Shown piece after piece: positions 6,532 to 14,922 of a stretch of 64,000 bases of DNA. Source of the stretch: Cyanobium sp. CH-040 (GTDB lineage Bacteria > Cyanobacteriota > Cyanobacteriia > PCC-6307 > Cyanobiaceae); assembly GCF_024346135.1 (NCBI RefSeq), contig NZ_JAGQCJ010000005.1, forward strand, positions 1-64,000, written 5' to 3'. The translations under genes were made by a program, and so were the position numbers. The notes beneath the pieces are model-generated. The model saw nothing but the letters and a program-made list of their open reading frames with translations, had not been told where the DNA came from and did not search any database. Numbering within the stretch: the stretch's first letter is position 1; each line of letters opens with the position of its first letter.

Positions 6532-6696
6532 TCAGCCGCGCAGGTGACGGGTCCAGGAGGCCGGCGAGAAGCTGTGGCCCTCCTCGTGGGCGATCGCCAC
6601 CACCGCGGCCGCATCGGCAGCGGCATTCACCCGTGCCTCCAGGGCGGGATCGGCGGCCACCTTGACCATGAAGGCGGTGAGCTGGGCCTTGGACAT
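6532..6696 (-). CDS. Nif11-domain small protein
   Basis: A 54-residue protein, MSKAQLTAFMVKVAADPALE and then HEEGHSFSP, the Nif11 N-terminal helical domain that also serves as leader for nitrile-hydratase-type RiPPs in cyanobacteria. It ends shortly after the domain (WTRHLRG), with no Gly-Gly cleavage site or Cys-rich core. No maturation enzyme lies nearby, so a stand-alone role is likelier than a peptide precursor. Confidence 0.8.
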   Translation of the reverse strand: MSKAQLTAFMVKVAADPALEARVNAAADAAAVVAIAHEEGHSFSPASWTRHLRG

Positions 6697-6833
6697 GGGA
6701 CGTTCCCTGGGGTCACCACCATGCATAGTCGAGCCGCGCTCGCGGGATCGGAAGAGATTCCGCTGATCCCTGGCGGACGTGCTGACACAATCCACAACCG
6801 CCCACCCCCACGGAACCACCCCCACGGAAACCC

Positions 6834-7358
6834 ATGGCCGTTCTCGGGAGAGAGGCGATCCTGCAGGCGATCGAAGAGGGCTCCATCACGGTCACGCCCT
6901 TCGATCCCGAGCGCCTGGGCCCCGCCTCGCTCGACCTCACCCTCGCCCCCTTCTTCCGGGTGTTCCGCAAGGTGCACGCGGTGATCGAGGTGCGCGAGCA
7001 CACCGACTACCGGGATCTCACCGACAAGATCGCGGTGCCCCCTGGCGAGCACATCCTGATCATGCCGGGCGAAACGGTGCTGGGCATCACCCGGGAGCGG
7101 TTGCGCCTGGGGCCCGGCCTCTGCGGCTGGCTGGAGGGTCGCAGCCGTTTCGCACGGCTGGGGCTGATGGTGCACATCAGCGCCCCGTTCATGGGGCCGG
7201 GCATCGACAGCCAGCAGGTGCTGGAGATGAGCAACTTCGGCCCCGCTCCCCTGGCCGTGGTTCCCGGCACCGCGATCTGCCAGTTCGTGTTCCAGAAGCT
7301 GCAGGGCAGCGAGAGCTACACCGGCCGCTTCGCCGGCCAGACGGAAGACTCCTTCTGA
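6834..7358 (+). CDS. dcd: dCTP deaminase
   Basis: Converts dCTP to dUTP for thymidylate synthesis. The 174-residue length and the core GRSRFARLGLMVHISAPFM (residues 102-120) fit the trimeric dUTPase-like Dcd family, with the candidate catalytic Glu at 131 (VLEMSNFG). It is transcribed divergently from the Nif11 gene. The start ATG at 6834 is followed by the canonical N-terminal helix. Confidence 0.88.
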   Translation: MAVLGREAILQAIEEGSITVTPFDPERLGPASLDLTLAPFFRVFRKVHAVIEVREHTDYRDLTDKIAVPPGEHILIMPGETVLGITRERLRLGPGLCGWLEGRSRFARLGLMVHISAPFMGPGIDSQQVLEMSNFGPAPLAVVPGTAICQFVFQKLQGSESYTGRFAGQTEDSF

Positions 7359-7386
7359 CCCTCCCGGCCCGCACGGGGACCTGCCT

Positions 7387-8043
7387 TCAGGGGGTGCAGG
7401 GCCCCTGGGCGCTGATCACCACCTCATCGCCCAGCCGCACGGTCTCGAGCAGGGTCTTGAGCACGGGCTCGGCCACGTTCAGGCAGCCACCCGTCACCTG
7501 CTGGCCGATGCGCTGGTCGTTGTTGCTGCCGTGGATGGCGAAGCTGTACCAGCGGAAGCGGCCGTCGTAGGTGTTGAAGGCAAAGGGCTGCTCGACGCTG
7601 TCCACCGGGGCCAGGCTCACATAGCCGATGCCGTACTCGCCGGTTTGACCATCGCCGCTGAAGTCGATGGCGTTCATGTTGCGGAACAGCGTGGCCTTCA
7701 GCTCCTGCTCGGTCCTGCCCGACTGGGCGATCAGCGCCGGCTCCATCACGAAGCGGTCGTTGCTGAGAATCGCATTCACCTTGAACCGGCCCAGCGGCGT
7801 GTAGCCCTCCTCGAAGCGGCTGCCGGCGCAGGTGATGCCGTTTCTGCCGAACCCCACCTGGAACACGGTGCGGTCCTCGCCGCGGGTCAGCACCCCGAAA
7901 CTCATCGAGGGGTCGCTCAGGTCGAGCGTGATCTTGATCGGTTCCGTTGCGGCGGAAGCCCCCTGTGTGGGCTCCCGGTTCATCCCGCAGCCGGACAGAG
8001 CCAGACAGACCCCGGCAAACCCGGCAGCTGAGACACGGCGCAT
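7387..8043 (-). CDS. L,D-transpeptidase (YkuD)-like lipoprotein
   Basis: A 218-residue exported protein with a lipobox (LALSGC) near residue 19, so probably lipid-anchored. The C-terminal half has a YkuD-like layout: YTPLGRFKV, then AIHGSNNDQR with His171 and GQQVTGGCLNV with Cys187. The usual SHGC is replaced by TGGC, so the serine/threonine and histidine around the catalytic cysteine differ from typical peptidoglycan crosslinkers. The start at 8043 gives the best signal peptide; an in-frame upstream start at 8079 exists. Confidence 0.7.
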   Translation of the reverse strand: MRRVSAAGFAGVCLALSGCGMNREPTQGASAATEPIKITLDLSDPSMSFGVLTRGEDRTVFQVGFGRNGITCAGSRFEEGYTPLGRFKVNAILSNDRFVMEPALIAQSGRTEQELKATLFRNMNAIDFSGDGQTGEYGIGYVSLAPVDSVEQPFAFNTYDGRFRWYSFAIHGSNNDQRIGQQVTGGCLNVAEPVLKTLLETVRLGDEVVISAQGPCTP

Positions 8044-8079
8044 GGTGGGGCTGAGGCTGGGGCTGCGGCGATCAGGCAA

Positions 8080-8352
8080 TCAGAAGATTCCCAGAGTCTT
8101 CTTCTTGCAGTAGCCCGCGCCCACGTTCATCCAGCCCGACTCGCAGGGTTTGCCGTAAGTGGGCCTCATCTCGTAGTAGATGGGTGAATTGCAATGCTGC
8201 TTGAGGTCATTCACATAACCCAGCGGACACTCGTCATAGCCCGGGAGCTTGGGAATCCGCTTCTGCGCCAGTGCCGCACCGGGAATCAACGCGGGAAGGG
8301 CGATCAGCCCGGCGGCCACAACGAGGACGCGCGTCTGCACCGGGCAAGCCAT
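8080..8352 (-). CDS. small secreted cysteine-containing protein
   Basis: A 90-residue protein with a clear signal peptide (LVVAAGLIALPALIPGAALA) and a mature part with five cysteines, including KPCESGW and GAGYCKKK. Probably periplasmic or extracellular. No family recognised. It lies 36 bp upstream of the YkuD-like gene on the same strand, so they may be co-transcribed. Confidence 0.6.
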   Translation of the reverse strand: MACPVQTRVLVVAAGLIALPALIPGAALAQKRIPKLPGYDECPLGYVNDLKQHCNSPIYYEMRPTYGKPCESGWMNVGAGYCKKKTLGIF

Positions 8353-8390
8353 CGAGTGGTGCAACTCTAGGAGGCTTGCTGCCTGCTGCC

Positions 8391-9833
8391 TTGCGTCACC
8401 ACGCCCTGCCGCCGATCGCCGGCCGCGAAGCCGAACTCCTCGCCCTGGTGCGGTCGCCAGGTCCCGTGGCGCTGCCGCGCACCAACCTGAAGCTCGAGGC
8501 GATCCGGTCCGGCTTCGCCTGCGCGCTGCACATGCACCAGCCCACGATTCCGGCCGGTGCCAACGGGGACCTGATCTCCCACCTGCAGTGGATGCTCGAG
8601 CACCCGGGGGAGGGCGACAACCACAACGCCGAGCCCTTCGCCCGCTGCTACCGGCGCATGGCCGAGCTCATCCCCCGGCTGATCGCCGAGGGCTGCAACC
8701 CGCGGATCATGCTCGATTACTCCGGCAACCTGCTCTGGGGCATCGAGCAGATGGGCCGCGCCGACATCCTCGAGGCGCTGCGGTTCCTGGCCACGGATCC
8801 CACCATGCAGCCCCATGTGGAGTGGCTGGGCACGTTCTGGAGCCACGCCGTGGCCCCCTCCACGCCGATCCCCGACCTGAAGCTGCAGATCCAGGCCTGG
8901 CAGCACCACGTCGCCGCCCTGTTCGGCACCGGGGCCCTGCAGCGGGTGAAGGGCTTCTCCCTGCCGGAGATGGCGCTGCCCAACCATCCCGACACGCTGT
9001 TCGCCCTGGTGCAGGCGCTGCTGGAGTGCGGCTACCGCTGGCTGCTGGTGCAGGAGCACAGCGTGGAGAACCTCGATGGCTCGGCGCTCAGCCCCGAACA
9101 GACGGTGATCCCCAACCGGCTCGTGGCGCGCAGCTCCAGCGGCGAGGAGGTGGCGATCACGGCGCTGATCAAGACCCAGGGCTCCGACACCAAGCTGGTG
9201 GGTCAGATGCAGCCCTTCCACCAGGCCCTGGACCTGGAGCGGGTGGTGCTGGGCGGCATCGCCATCCCGCCGCTGGTGGCGCAGATCGCCGACGGCGAGA
9301 ACGGCGGCGTGATGATGAACGAATTCCCGCCGGCCTTCCTCCAGGCCCATCAGCGCATCGCCGCCGCAGGCCAGGCCACGGTGGCGATGAACGGCACCGA
9401 ATACCTGGAGCTGCTGGAGGCCGCCGGGGTGGAGCCCGCGGCGTTTCCCTCCATCCAGGCGGTGCGGCAGCACAGGCTCTGGCAGCAGGTGGGGAACGCA
9501 CCCACCCCCGAAGCCGTGGAGGCGGCCATCGCCGCGCTGCAGGCGAGCGACCCCGGCTTGTCGATGGCCGGCGCCTCCTGGACCGACGACCGCAGCTGGG
9601 TGGAGGGCTACGCCGAGGTGCTCGAGCCCATGGGCCAGCTCAGCGCCCGCTTCCACCAGGTGTTCGACCCCCTGGTGGCCGGCGATGCGGCCGTCACCCG
9701 CACGCCCCGCTACCAGGAGGCGCTCCTCCACGTGCTCCTGCTGGAGACCAGCTGCTTCCGCTACTGGGGTCAGGGCGTGTGGACCGACCACGCCCGCGAG
9801 ATCCACCGGCGGGGCCTTGCGGTGATCGGCTGA
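8391..9833 (+). CDS. glycoside hydrolase family 57 protein
   Basis: About 480 residues with the GH57 opening CALHMHQPTIPAG near residues 45-57, then IMLDYSGNLLW and HVEWLGTFWSHAV, typical of the (beta/alpha)7 barrel acting on alpha-glucans. The start is uncertain: there is no ATG, and TTG codons at 8376 and 8391 follow an AGGAGG at 8369-8374. The frame also stays open upstream over the divergent gene. The substrate cannot be assigned; glycogen metabolism is a fair guess. Confidence 0.8.
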   Translation: MRHHALPPIAGREAELLALVRSPGPVALPRTNLKLEAIRSGFACALHMHQPTIPAGANGDLISHLQWMLEHPGEGDNHNAEPFARCYRRMAELIPRLIAEGCNPRIMLDYSGNLLWGIEQMGRADILEALRFLATDPTMQPHVEWLGTFWSHAVAPSTPIPDLKLQIQAWQHHVAALFGTGALQRVKGFSLPEMALPNHPDTLFALVQALLECGYRWLLVQEHSVENLDGSALSPEQTVIPNRLVARSSSGEEVAITALIKTQGSDTKLVGQMQPFHQALDLERVVLGGIAIPPLVAQIADGENGGVMMNEFPPAFLQAHQRIAAAGQATVAMNGTEYLELLEAAGVEPAAFPSIQAVRQHRLWQQVGNAPTPEAVEAAIAALQASDPGLSMAGASWTDDRSWVEGYAEVLEPMGQLSARFHQVFDPLVAGDAAVTRTPRYQEALLHVLLLETSCFRYWGQGVWTDHAREIHRRGLAVIG

Positions 9834-9903
9834 CCGGTGCCCGCTGCCGGTTGCTGCACCCCTGCGGGGCCGATACGGTTCGGCCCTGCCCCCCGCTGCG
9901 GCG

Positions 9904-10296
9904 ATGCGCTGCTCCCTTCCGCGACTCTCGCGTCCGGCCGTGATCCTGGTGCCGGCGCTGCTGGTCGTGGCTGTCTCGTGGGTGGCGCCGCACCTGCTGG
10001 CGAGCGAGACACCCCAGGCCGACGCCCTCGCCGCCATCCGCCAGGTGTGGCCGGAGGAGCATGAAACCGCCGCGATCAGCGTGGCCTACAAGGAGAGCGG
10101 CCTCTCGCCCACCGCCCGCGGCTGCAACGGCGACTGCTTCGGGCTGTTCCAGATCCACTACGCCGCCAACCAGCGGCTGATCGCCTCGATGGGCATCACC
10201 AGGCCCGAGCAGCTGTTCGACCCCGTCATCAACTCCACCGTGGCCTACCGCCTGTTCCGCGAAGCGGGATGGACACCCTGGGGCGTGAAGCCCTGA
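9904..10296 (+). CDS. exported lysozyme-like (SLT-type) protein
   Basis: A 130-residue protein with an N-terminal hydrophobic anchor or signal (VILVPALLVVAVSWVAPHLL) and a short goose-lysozyme/transglycosylase-like core: AYKESGLSPTARGCNGDCFG with the putative catalytic Glu, then GLFQIHYAANQRL. It likely cleaves peptidoglycan glycan strands in the periplasm. Short for the family. Confidence 0.75.
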   Translation: MRCSLPRLSRPAVILVPALLVVAVSWVAPHLLASETPQADALAAIRQVWPEEHETAAISVAYKESGLSPTARGCNGDCFGLFQIHYAANQRLIASMGITRPEQLFDPVINSTVAYRLFREAGWTPWGVKP

Positions 10297-10299
10297 GGG

Positions 10300-10518
10300 T
10301 CACGAGTCCTCGTCGTCGTCATCGTCGTCGTCCTTCTCCTCATCGCTCTCCTCCTCACGGCCCTTCCCGGAGCCGTCGTTCTCGGGGCTGGTGCGCTCGA
10401 TCTTCGGCTCACCGCCCTCGCCGTCATCCTTCTCCTGCGGACCGGAGCCGCAACCCACCGCGGTGCCGGCCAGCAGCGCGACGGCGGCCATGAGGAGGGC
10501 GATGCGGGAGCGGGCCAT
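10300..10518 (-). CDS. acidic lipoprotein-like small protein
   Basis: A 72-residue protein with a signal and lipobox (AGTAVGC), followed by a Glu/Asp-rich tail ending in an Asp run. The charged tail comes from GTC/GAC repeats at 10306-10330 and may be prone to length changes. Convergent with the lysozyme-like gene, 3 bp apart. Function unknown. Confidence 0.5.
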   Translation of the reverse strand: MARSRIALLMAAVALLAGTAVGCGSGPQEKDDGEGGEPKIERTSPENDGSGKGREEESDEEKDDDDDDDEDS

Positions 10519-10570
10519 GGCGTCGGGAGCTGGGTTGCTCGACTCTGGCAGGAACGCGCCTCAACAGGGC

Positions 10571-11713
10571 TCAGCCCATGCCAATGGCGGCGTAGGCCGC
10601 CCGCACGAATGCGGGGCCGCGGTCGTCGCTCGACCCGTCCTCCATGCGGTTCATCACGTAGCTGATGCTCATGCGTCGGTCAACGTCGGCCAGCACAATC
10701 GAGCCTCCCCAACCTCCCCAGCCACAGACCCTGCCGCTGGGGAAATACGCGGTCAGGCCCTCATTTCTGAGGGCATAGCCGATCCCCCAGCGCACCGGAA
10801 TGCCAATCACCAGATCCATGCCGTTCGACTGCTCCTGAAAGATCAGCTCGACCGTCTCCGGTGACAGAAGGCGGACACCATCCACCTCACCGGAGCAGGC
10901 GATCACCGACAGCAGGCGGACCAGGGAACGGGCATTGCCGTGGCCGTTGGCGGCGCCGATCTCGGCCTCGCGCCACTCGGACGTCCAGGACACCTGCGGA
11001 GCCCATGAGGGTGATCTCAGGGTCCTGTAGCGCACACTGTGGTGATCGCTCACCAGGTCGATGGGGAGGGGGCCCTCGAAGGGGATGACGTTCGAGACGC
11101 GCGGGACGTGCGACCGGTCGAGCCCGATGTGGAAATCGGCCGCTAAAGGACCGGCGATCTCGGTGGCGAGGAACTCCCCCAGCGTCTGGCCTGTGATGCG
11201 GCGGATCAGCTCCCCGATCAGGTGGCCGAAGTTGCGGTCGTGATATCCCGATGCCGTGCCGGGGGGCCACCAGGGTGACTGCGCCGCCAGCAGTGCCGTG
11301 GACACCTGCAGATCAGCGAGATCGGCAACGTCGACCGGCTGGTCCCATCCAGAAACCCCCGATGCGTGCGAGAGGAGATGCCGCACCTCGATCTCAGCCT
11401 TGCCGTTGGCCGCAAACTCCGGCCAGTAGTGACAGACCGGTCTGAAGACATCCAGCTCACCGCGATCCACCAGCACCAGTGCGGCAAGTGAGGTGACCGT
11501 CTTGGTGCTGGACCAGACATTGGTGATGGTGTCGGCCTGCCAGGGAGTGGTCCTGGAGGCATCGGTCCAGCCGGACCAGATGTCAACCACCATGGAGCCA
11601 TCGAGCGTCACGGCGACTGAGGCGCCCACATCACGCCCTGCCTCGACATTGGCGCTGAGCAATTCAGCCATCGGGCTGAATCGCGGATCGCAACGGCCGT
11701 GAACTTCAGCCAT
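10571..11713 (-). CDS. beta-lactamase-family serine hydrolase (EstB-like)
   Basis: A 380-residue protein of the class C beta-lactamase/esterase superfamily. The SxxK motif is SSTK (Ser68-Lys71); the second-motif region is SGYHDRNFGHLIGE near 155-168, and a WGGWGG segment lies near the C-terminus. No signal peptide, so it is likely a cytoplasmic esterase or peptidase, not a secreted beta-lactamase. Substrate unknown. Confidence 0.85.
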   Translation of the reverse strand: MAEVHGRCDPRFSPMAELLSANVEAGRDVGASVAVTLDGSMVVDIWSGWTDASRTTPWQADTITNVWSSTKTVTSLAALVLVDRGELDVFRPVCHYWPEFAANGKAEIEVRHLLSHASGVSGWDQPVDVADLADLQVSTALLAAQSPWWPPGTASGYHDRNFGHLIGELIRRITGQTLGEFLATEIAGPLAADFHIGLDRSHVPRVSNVIPFEGPLPIDLVSDHHSVRYRTLRSPSWAPQVSWTSEWREAEIGAANGHGNARSLVRLLSVIACSGEVDGVRLLSPETVELIFQEQSNGMDLVIGIPVRWGIGYALRNEGLTAYFPSGRVCGWGGWGGSIVLADVDRRMSISYVMNRMEDGSSDDRGPAFVRAAYAAIGMG

Positions 11714-11790
11714 CCCTGTCCTGGCGCCTCATAGCACTGATGTCATACGTCAGGAGCAATCTGCTTGCCTCAGCGGCAGCGACCCGCCAC

Positions 11791-12627
11791 TCAGCCCCGC
11801 CAGCTCCAGATCGCACCCTGGAACACGTAGATGGCACCGGCGAGTAGCAGCACCGCGCTGCTCACGCGGGTGAGCGTGTCGCCATGGCGCAGCAGGCGCC
11901 TCGATGCGCTGAGCAGGCCGGCCCAGAGGCCCGTGGCGGCGATCACGGCGGTGTAGCCCAGGGCATAGCTCATCATCGTGATCACGGACAGCAATCCCGA
12001 GCCGCTGCCGGCCGCGGCGGCGAGCACCGAGAACAGCACCGGACTGGAACAGGGAGAGCTGAGCAGGGCAAAGCCCATCCCGACCAGGAACGGCCCGCCC
12101 GAGGCAGGCAGTTGGGGCAGGCGGGGCAGCCGCAGGGGCAGCCATCCGCCCAGGTTCAGGCCCATCAGCAGGATCAGCAGTCCCACCCCCAGATGCACCG
12201 GGCCGCGATGCACCACCAGCACCGTCGCTGCGAAGGAGGCGATCAGACCGAACAGGCTCAGCACCACCACCGTGCCCGCCACGAAGCTGCCCACCCGCAG
12301 GATCGCCTGGGGCCGGCTGCGCAGGTCGAGCGTGCCGATGTAACCGAGGTTCAGCGGCAGCATCGCCAGCACGCAGGGGGACACGCTCGCCAGCAGGCCG
12401 CCTCCGAAGGCCGCCAGCGGCAGCAGCAGCGCGGAGGCCGGGAGTCTGGCGACGATGTGGTCGCTGTAGGCCTGCGACGCGCCCAGGATCGCCAGGCTCA
12501 GTTGCATGCCGAAGGGCGGCAGCCGCTGCCAGGCCAGTGCCGCCGCCGCCGCCAGGAGCGCCAGCAGCACCAGCGGCGCCAGGCCTCTGGAGCGTGGGGC
12601 CGGGGGCGGACTGAGGGGCAGGGACAT
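11791..12627 (-). CDS. CcdA/DsbD-like membrane thiol-disulfide transporter
   Basis: A 278-residue membrane protein with about seven helices and two conserved cysteine loops, SVSPCVLAMLP and LSSPCSSPVLF, the hallmark of the CcdA/DsbD transmembrane domain that carries electrons across the membrane to periplasmic thiol-redox proteins. Cytochrome c maturation is the usual role. No thioredoxin-like partner lies alongside. Confidence 0.82.
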   Translation of the reverse strand: MSLPLSPPPAPRSRGLAPLVLLALLAAAAALAWQRLPPFGMQLSLAILGASQAYSDHIVARLPASALLLPLAAFGGGLLASVSPCVLAMLPLNLGYIGTLDLRSRPQAILRVGSFVAGTVVVLSLFGLIASFAATVLVVHRGPVHLGVGLLILLMGLNLGGWLPLRLPRLPQLPASGGPFLVGMGFALLSSPCSSPVLFSVLAAAAGSGSGLLSVITMMSYALGYTAVIAATGLWAGLLSASRRLLRHGDTLTRVSSAVLLLAGAIYVFQGAIWSWRG

Positions 12628-12695
12628 GGCGGTGGAGCGGGCGGACCGCCGGCCTCACCCCTGCTTAGCGTGCGGGGACCGCAGGAAGATGGCCG

Positions 12696-12839
12696 GTGAA
12701 GGAAATCAGTGCTCTGGAGATGGCGGGCCGTTTCGTCGCCCGCTTGGCCGCCGTGTCCGGTGGGGTCGCGCTGCTGGTCTGGATCACCTGGGTGATGCTC
12801 GACTTCCGGCACCTGCAGTCGGGCTTCACGCTGCCCTGA
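12696..12839 (+). CDS. 47-residue single-span membrane protein
   Basis: A short frame starting at GTG 12696, 8 bases after an AGGAAG, and ending at TGA 12839: a charged N-terminus (VKEISALEMAGRFVARL) followed by a hydrophobic span with VALLVWITWVML. It sits between the divergent CcdA-like gene and the hydratase-like gene, 15 bp before the latter. No family recognised. An ATG at 12720 is an alternative start. Confidence 0.5.
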   Translation: MKEISALEMAGRFVARLAAVSGGVALLVWITWVMLDFRHLQSGFTLP

Positions 12840-12854
12840 CCGTCCGCACCGGCG

Positions 12855-13721
12855 ATGGTCCGCCCCCGCACGCTCGCCCACGCCGCCGGCCTGAGCCTGC
12901 TGCTGCTCGCGCCGGCCCAGGCCCGGGCCGCCTGCCCGGGGCCGGAGGCGCTGGCGGCCTACCTCGCCGACTTCGCGGCGGCCCGCCCCAGCGCCGGCTT
13001 CGGCAGCGGCCTCACGGGCGACGATGCCGCCTGCGCCCGCCGCCGCCTGATCGAGCAGATCCCCGCCCGGCTCGGGCCGCGGGTGGGCTACAAGGCCGCC
13101 TTCACCAACCCGGCGACCCAGCGCCGCTTCGGGGTGGAAGGACCGGCCTGGGGGGCGATGTTCGCCTGGGGGCTCCACCCCTCCGGTGTCACCCTCCCCG
13201 TCCGCTTCGGAGCGATGCCCCACGTGGAGGCCGATCTGCTGGTGGTGGTGAAGGGTCCGGGCCTGGCCGGCGCCCGCGATCCTCGGGAGGCGCTGCGCCA
13301 CATCGAGGCCGTGGTGCCGTTCATCGAGCTGCCCGACCTGATGCTCGGCGGCCCCGTGACGGGTCCGGCGGTGATCGCCACCAACGTGGGCTTCCGCGCC
13401 GGCGTGCTGGGCACCCCGATCCCGGTGCAGCCCACCGCAGCCTTCCACGATGCCCTGGCCGCCATGACGGTGGTGGCACACGAGGAGCACAGCGGTGTGG
13501 AGCTCGGCCGGGCCCGGGGCGCCGCCCTGATGGAGCATCCCCTGCACGCCGCGCTCTGGCTCGCCCGCAGCCTGCGCCAGGAGGGGATCGAGCTGCGGCC
13601 GGGCGACCTGCTCAGCCTGGGCGCCTTCCTGCCGGCGGCACCGGCGACGCCCGACAGCCGCATCAGCGTGCGCTATCTCGGTCTGCCGGGCGACCCGTCG
13701 GTGTCGGTGGCGTTCGAGTGA
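12855..13721 (+). CDS. 2-keto-4-pentenoate hydratase/FAH-fold protein with signal peptide
   Basis: A 288-residue protein. After a signal peptide (GLSLLLLAPAQARA) it shows MhpD-family features: VGYKAAFTNPATQRRFG, HVEADLLVVVKGPG with the metal-ligand acidic residues, and GRARGAALMEHPLHAALWLA. Family members in aromatic degradation are cytosolic, so an exported member is unusual. No catabolic genes lie around it, which argues against a meta-cleavage role. Substrate unknown. Confidence 0.72.
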   Translation: MVRPRTLAHAAGLSLLLLAPAQARAACPGPEALAAYLADFAAARPSAGFGSGLTGDDAACARRRLIEQIPARLGPRVGYKAAFTNPATQRRFGVEGPAWGAMFAWGLHPSGVTLPVRFGAMPHVEADLLVVVKGPGLAGARDPREALRHIEAVVPFIELPDLMLGGPVTGPAVIATNVGFRAGVLGTPIPVQPTAAFHDALAAMTVVAHEEHSGVELGRARGAALMEHPLHAALWLARSLRQEGIELRPGDLLSLGAFLPAAPATPDSRISVRYLGLPGDPSVSVAFE

Positions 13722-13732
13722 GCCACGCTCCA

Positions 13733-14023
13733 ATGCAACAACGATCCCTCGTGCACCGCTTCGCAGCGCCCCGCGCCATCCGCCGCAGCCTCCTGCTGGT
13801 GGCAGGCACCTATCTGCTCGCCTATGCCACTGCAAGGCTCACGGTGTTCCATGCCGTCGAGCGCTACCGGGGCGCCGATGGCAAGAGCGGCCCCAGGCAT
13901 GACCTGATCGCCATGCGCGACCGCCCCCCCGGCGAGGGCTGGCCGTACCGCCTGTTCCTTCCCTTGATCAGGGTGGAGGATGGCGCGGCGCGGGTCCTGC
14001 GCGACCTCCAAAGCAACCCCTGA
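13733..14023 (+). CDS. small membrane-anchored protein of unknown function
   Basis: A 96-residue protein with one hydrophobic span (SLLLVAGTYLLAYATARLTV) and a C-terminal soluble part containing GEGWPYRLFLPLIRVEDG. It begins 11 bp after the hydratase-like gene, and its TGA may overlap a possible ATG of the next gene. Hypothetical. Confidence 0.55.
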   Translation: MQQRSLVHRFAAPRAIRRSLLLVAGTYLLAYATARLTVFHAVERYRGADGKSGPRHDLIAMRDRPPGEGWPYRLFLPLIRVEDGAARVLRDLQSNP

Positions 14024-14100
14024 TGATCCCGCGGCGGGCGCTTCGGGGTCATTCGCTGCCGCTGTTGCCAGGATTGCCGGGTGAGGGTGCCGCCCGGCTG

Positions 14101-14904
14101 ATGGAGATGATCCGCCACAGAGCGCAGCGCCCCTGCCGCCGGCCACACCCGTTCACTCCGGCGCTGCTGGTGCTCACCGTCGCCGGCCTCAGGACAGGCG
14201 CCGGGGTGGCCGCGCCGGCTGCCGCCGAGGCGGTGTCTCAGTCGATGGTGGCGCAATCATCGTCCGCGATCGCGGCCGAGCAGCGCCAGCAGCGTCAGCG
14301 CTTCGTCGGTGTCTGGGCACTGGTGGACAACGCCAACAACCTCTTCAACGTTCGCCTCAGCGCCGACGGGCGGGCGCTGAGCACCAGTGGTGTGGAGGGC
14401 ACGCCGCTGGGCGGCAGTGAAAGCCTGCGAGCCGGCGAGCTGTTCGAACGCGGCCGCTGGCAGCCCTGGGGCAACGGCGTGCGCGTCGATTACGACGACG
14501 GCTGGACCGATGCGATCGTCACCGGTCCGGAGGGGCCGGTGCAATGGTCCTGGGCTCCGGGTACAGACAGGCTCCAGCCACCCGGCAACCACGGCAAGGC
14601 GGTGCAGCTGAACCCTGCGGTCGCCAGGGCCGTGGGGGTGTACCGCTTCCGGCCGGTGCAGGACGACCTGCCGCCCACCACCCTGAGCCTGCTCTCCAAC
14701 GGCCTGGCCTTCAACAGCGTGGACCGTCCCGCCGGAGGAGTGTGGCGCCTCAGGGGAGACACCGTGGTGATCGTGTGGGCATCCGGCTGGCGAGCCGAGT
14801 TCGAGCCCCGGGATCAGGGTGAGTTGCGCGCTCGCATCTGGCGGCCTGGCAGCGATCCGCAGTCGCCGCCTGCCGCCGTGCGCAGCGGTGAGCGGATCCA
14901 CTGA
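14101..14904 (+). CDS. exported protein of unknown function
   Basis: A 267-residue protein with an N-terminal hydrophobic signal region and a beta-rich body of two similar halves: RFVGVWALVDNANNLFNVRL and VGVYRFRPVQDDLPPTTLSL both start lipocalin-like or META-like strands, followed by NGVRVDYDDGW and TVVIVWASGW. The internal repetition suggests a duplicated domain. ATG 14101 was chosen over 14023, which has a long unlikely leader. No family recognised. Confidence 0.55.
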   Translation: MEMIRHRAQRPCRRPHPFTPALLVLTVAGLRTGAGVAAPAAAEAVSQSMVAQSSSAIAAEQRQQRQRFVGVWALVDNANNLFNVRLSADGRALSTSGVEGTPLGGSESLRAGELFERGRWQPWGNGVRVDYDDGWTDAIVTGPEGPVQWSWAPGTDRLQPPGNHGKAVQLNPAVARAVGVYRFRPVQDDLPPTTLSLLSNGLAFNSVDRPAGGVWRLRGDTVVIVWASGWRAEFEPRDQGELRARIWRPGSDPQSPPAAVRSGERIH

Positions 14905-14922
14905 GGCGGCCCGGGCCCGGCG

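Noticed and set aside
6532-6696. Nif11 protein as a RiPP precursor with a nearby biosynthetic cluster
   Set aside because: No core peptide after the domain and no lanthipeptide synthetase, transporter or protease within reach.
8249-9943. Long overlapping plus-strand frame across the GH57 gene
   Set aside because: Arg/Pro/Ala-rich shadow of the GH57 frame; GH57 motifs are only in the other frame.
10306-10330. GTC/GAC-type trinucleotide run considered as a CRISPR or regulatory repeat
   Set aside because: It encodes the Asp-rich tail of the small lipoprotein and has no spacer structure; no CRISPR array was seen anywhere in the window.
10571-11713. Antibiotic-resistance beta-lactamase
   Set aside because: SxxK is present but there is no signal peptide and the overall pattern is that of EstB-like esterases; resistance cannot be claimed.
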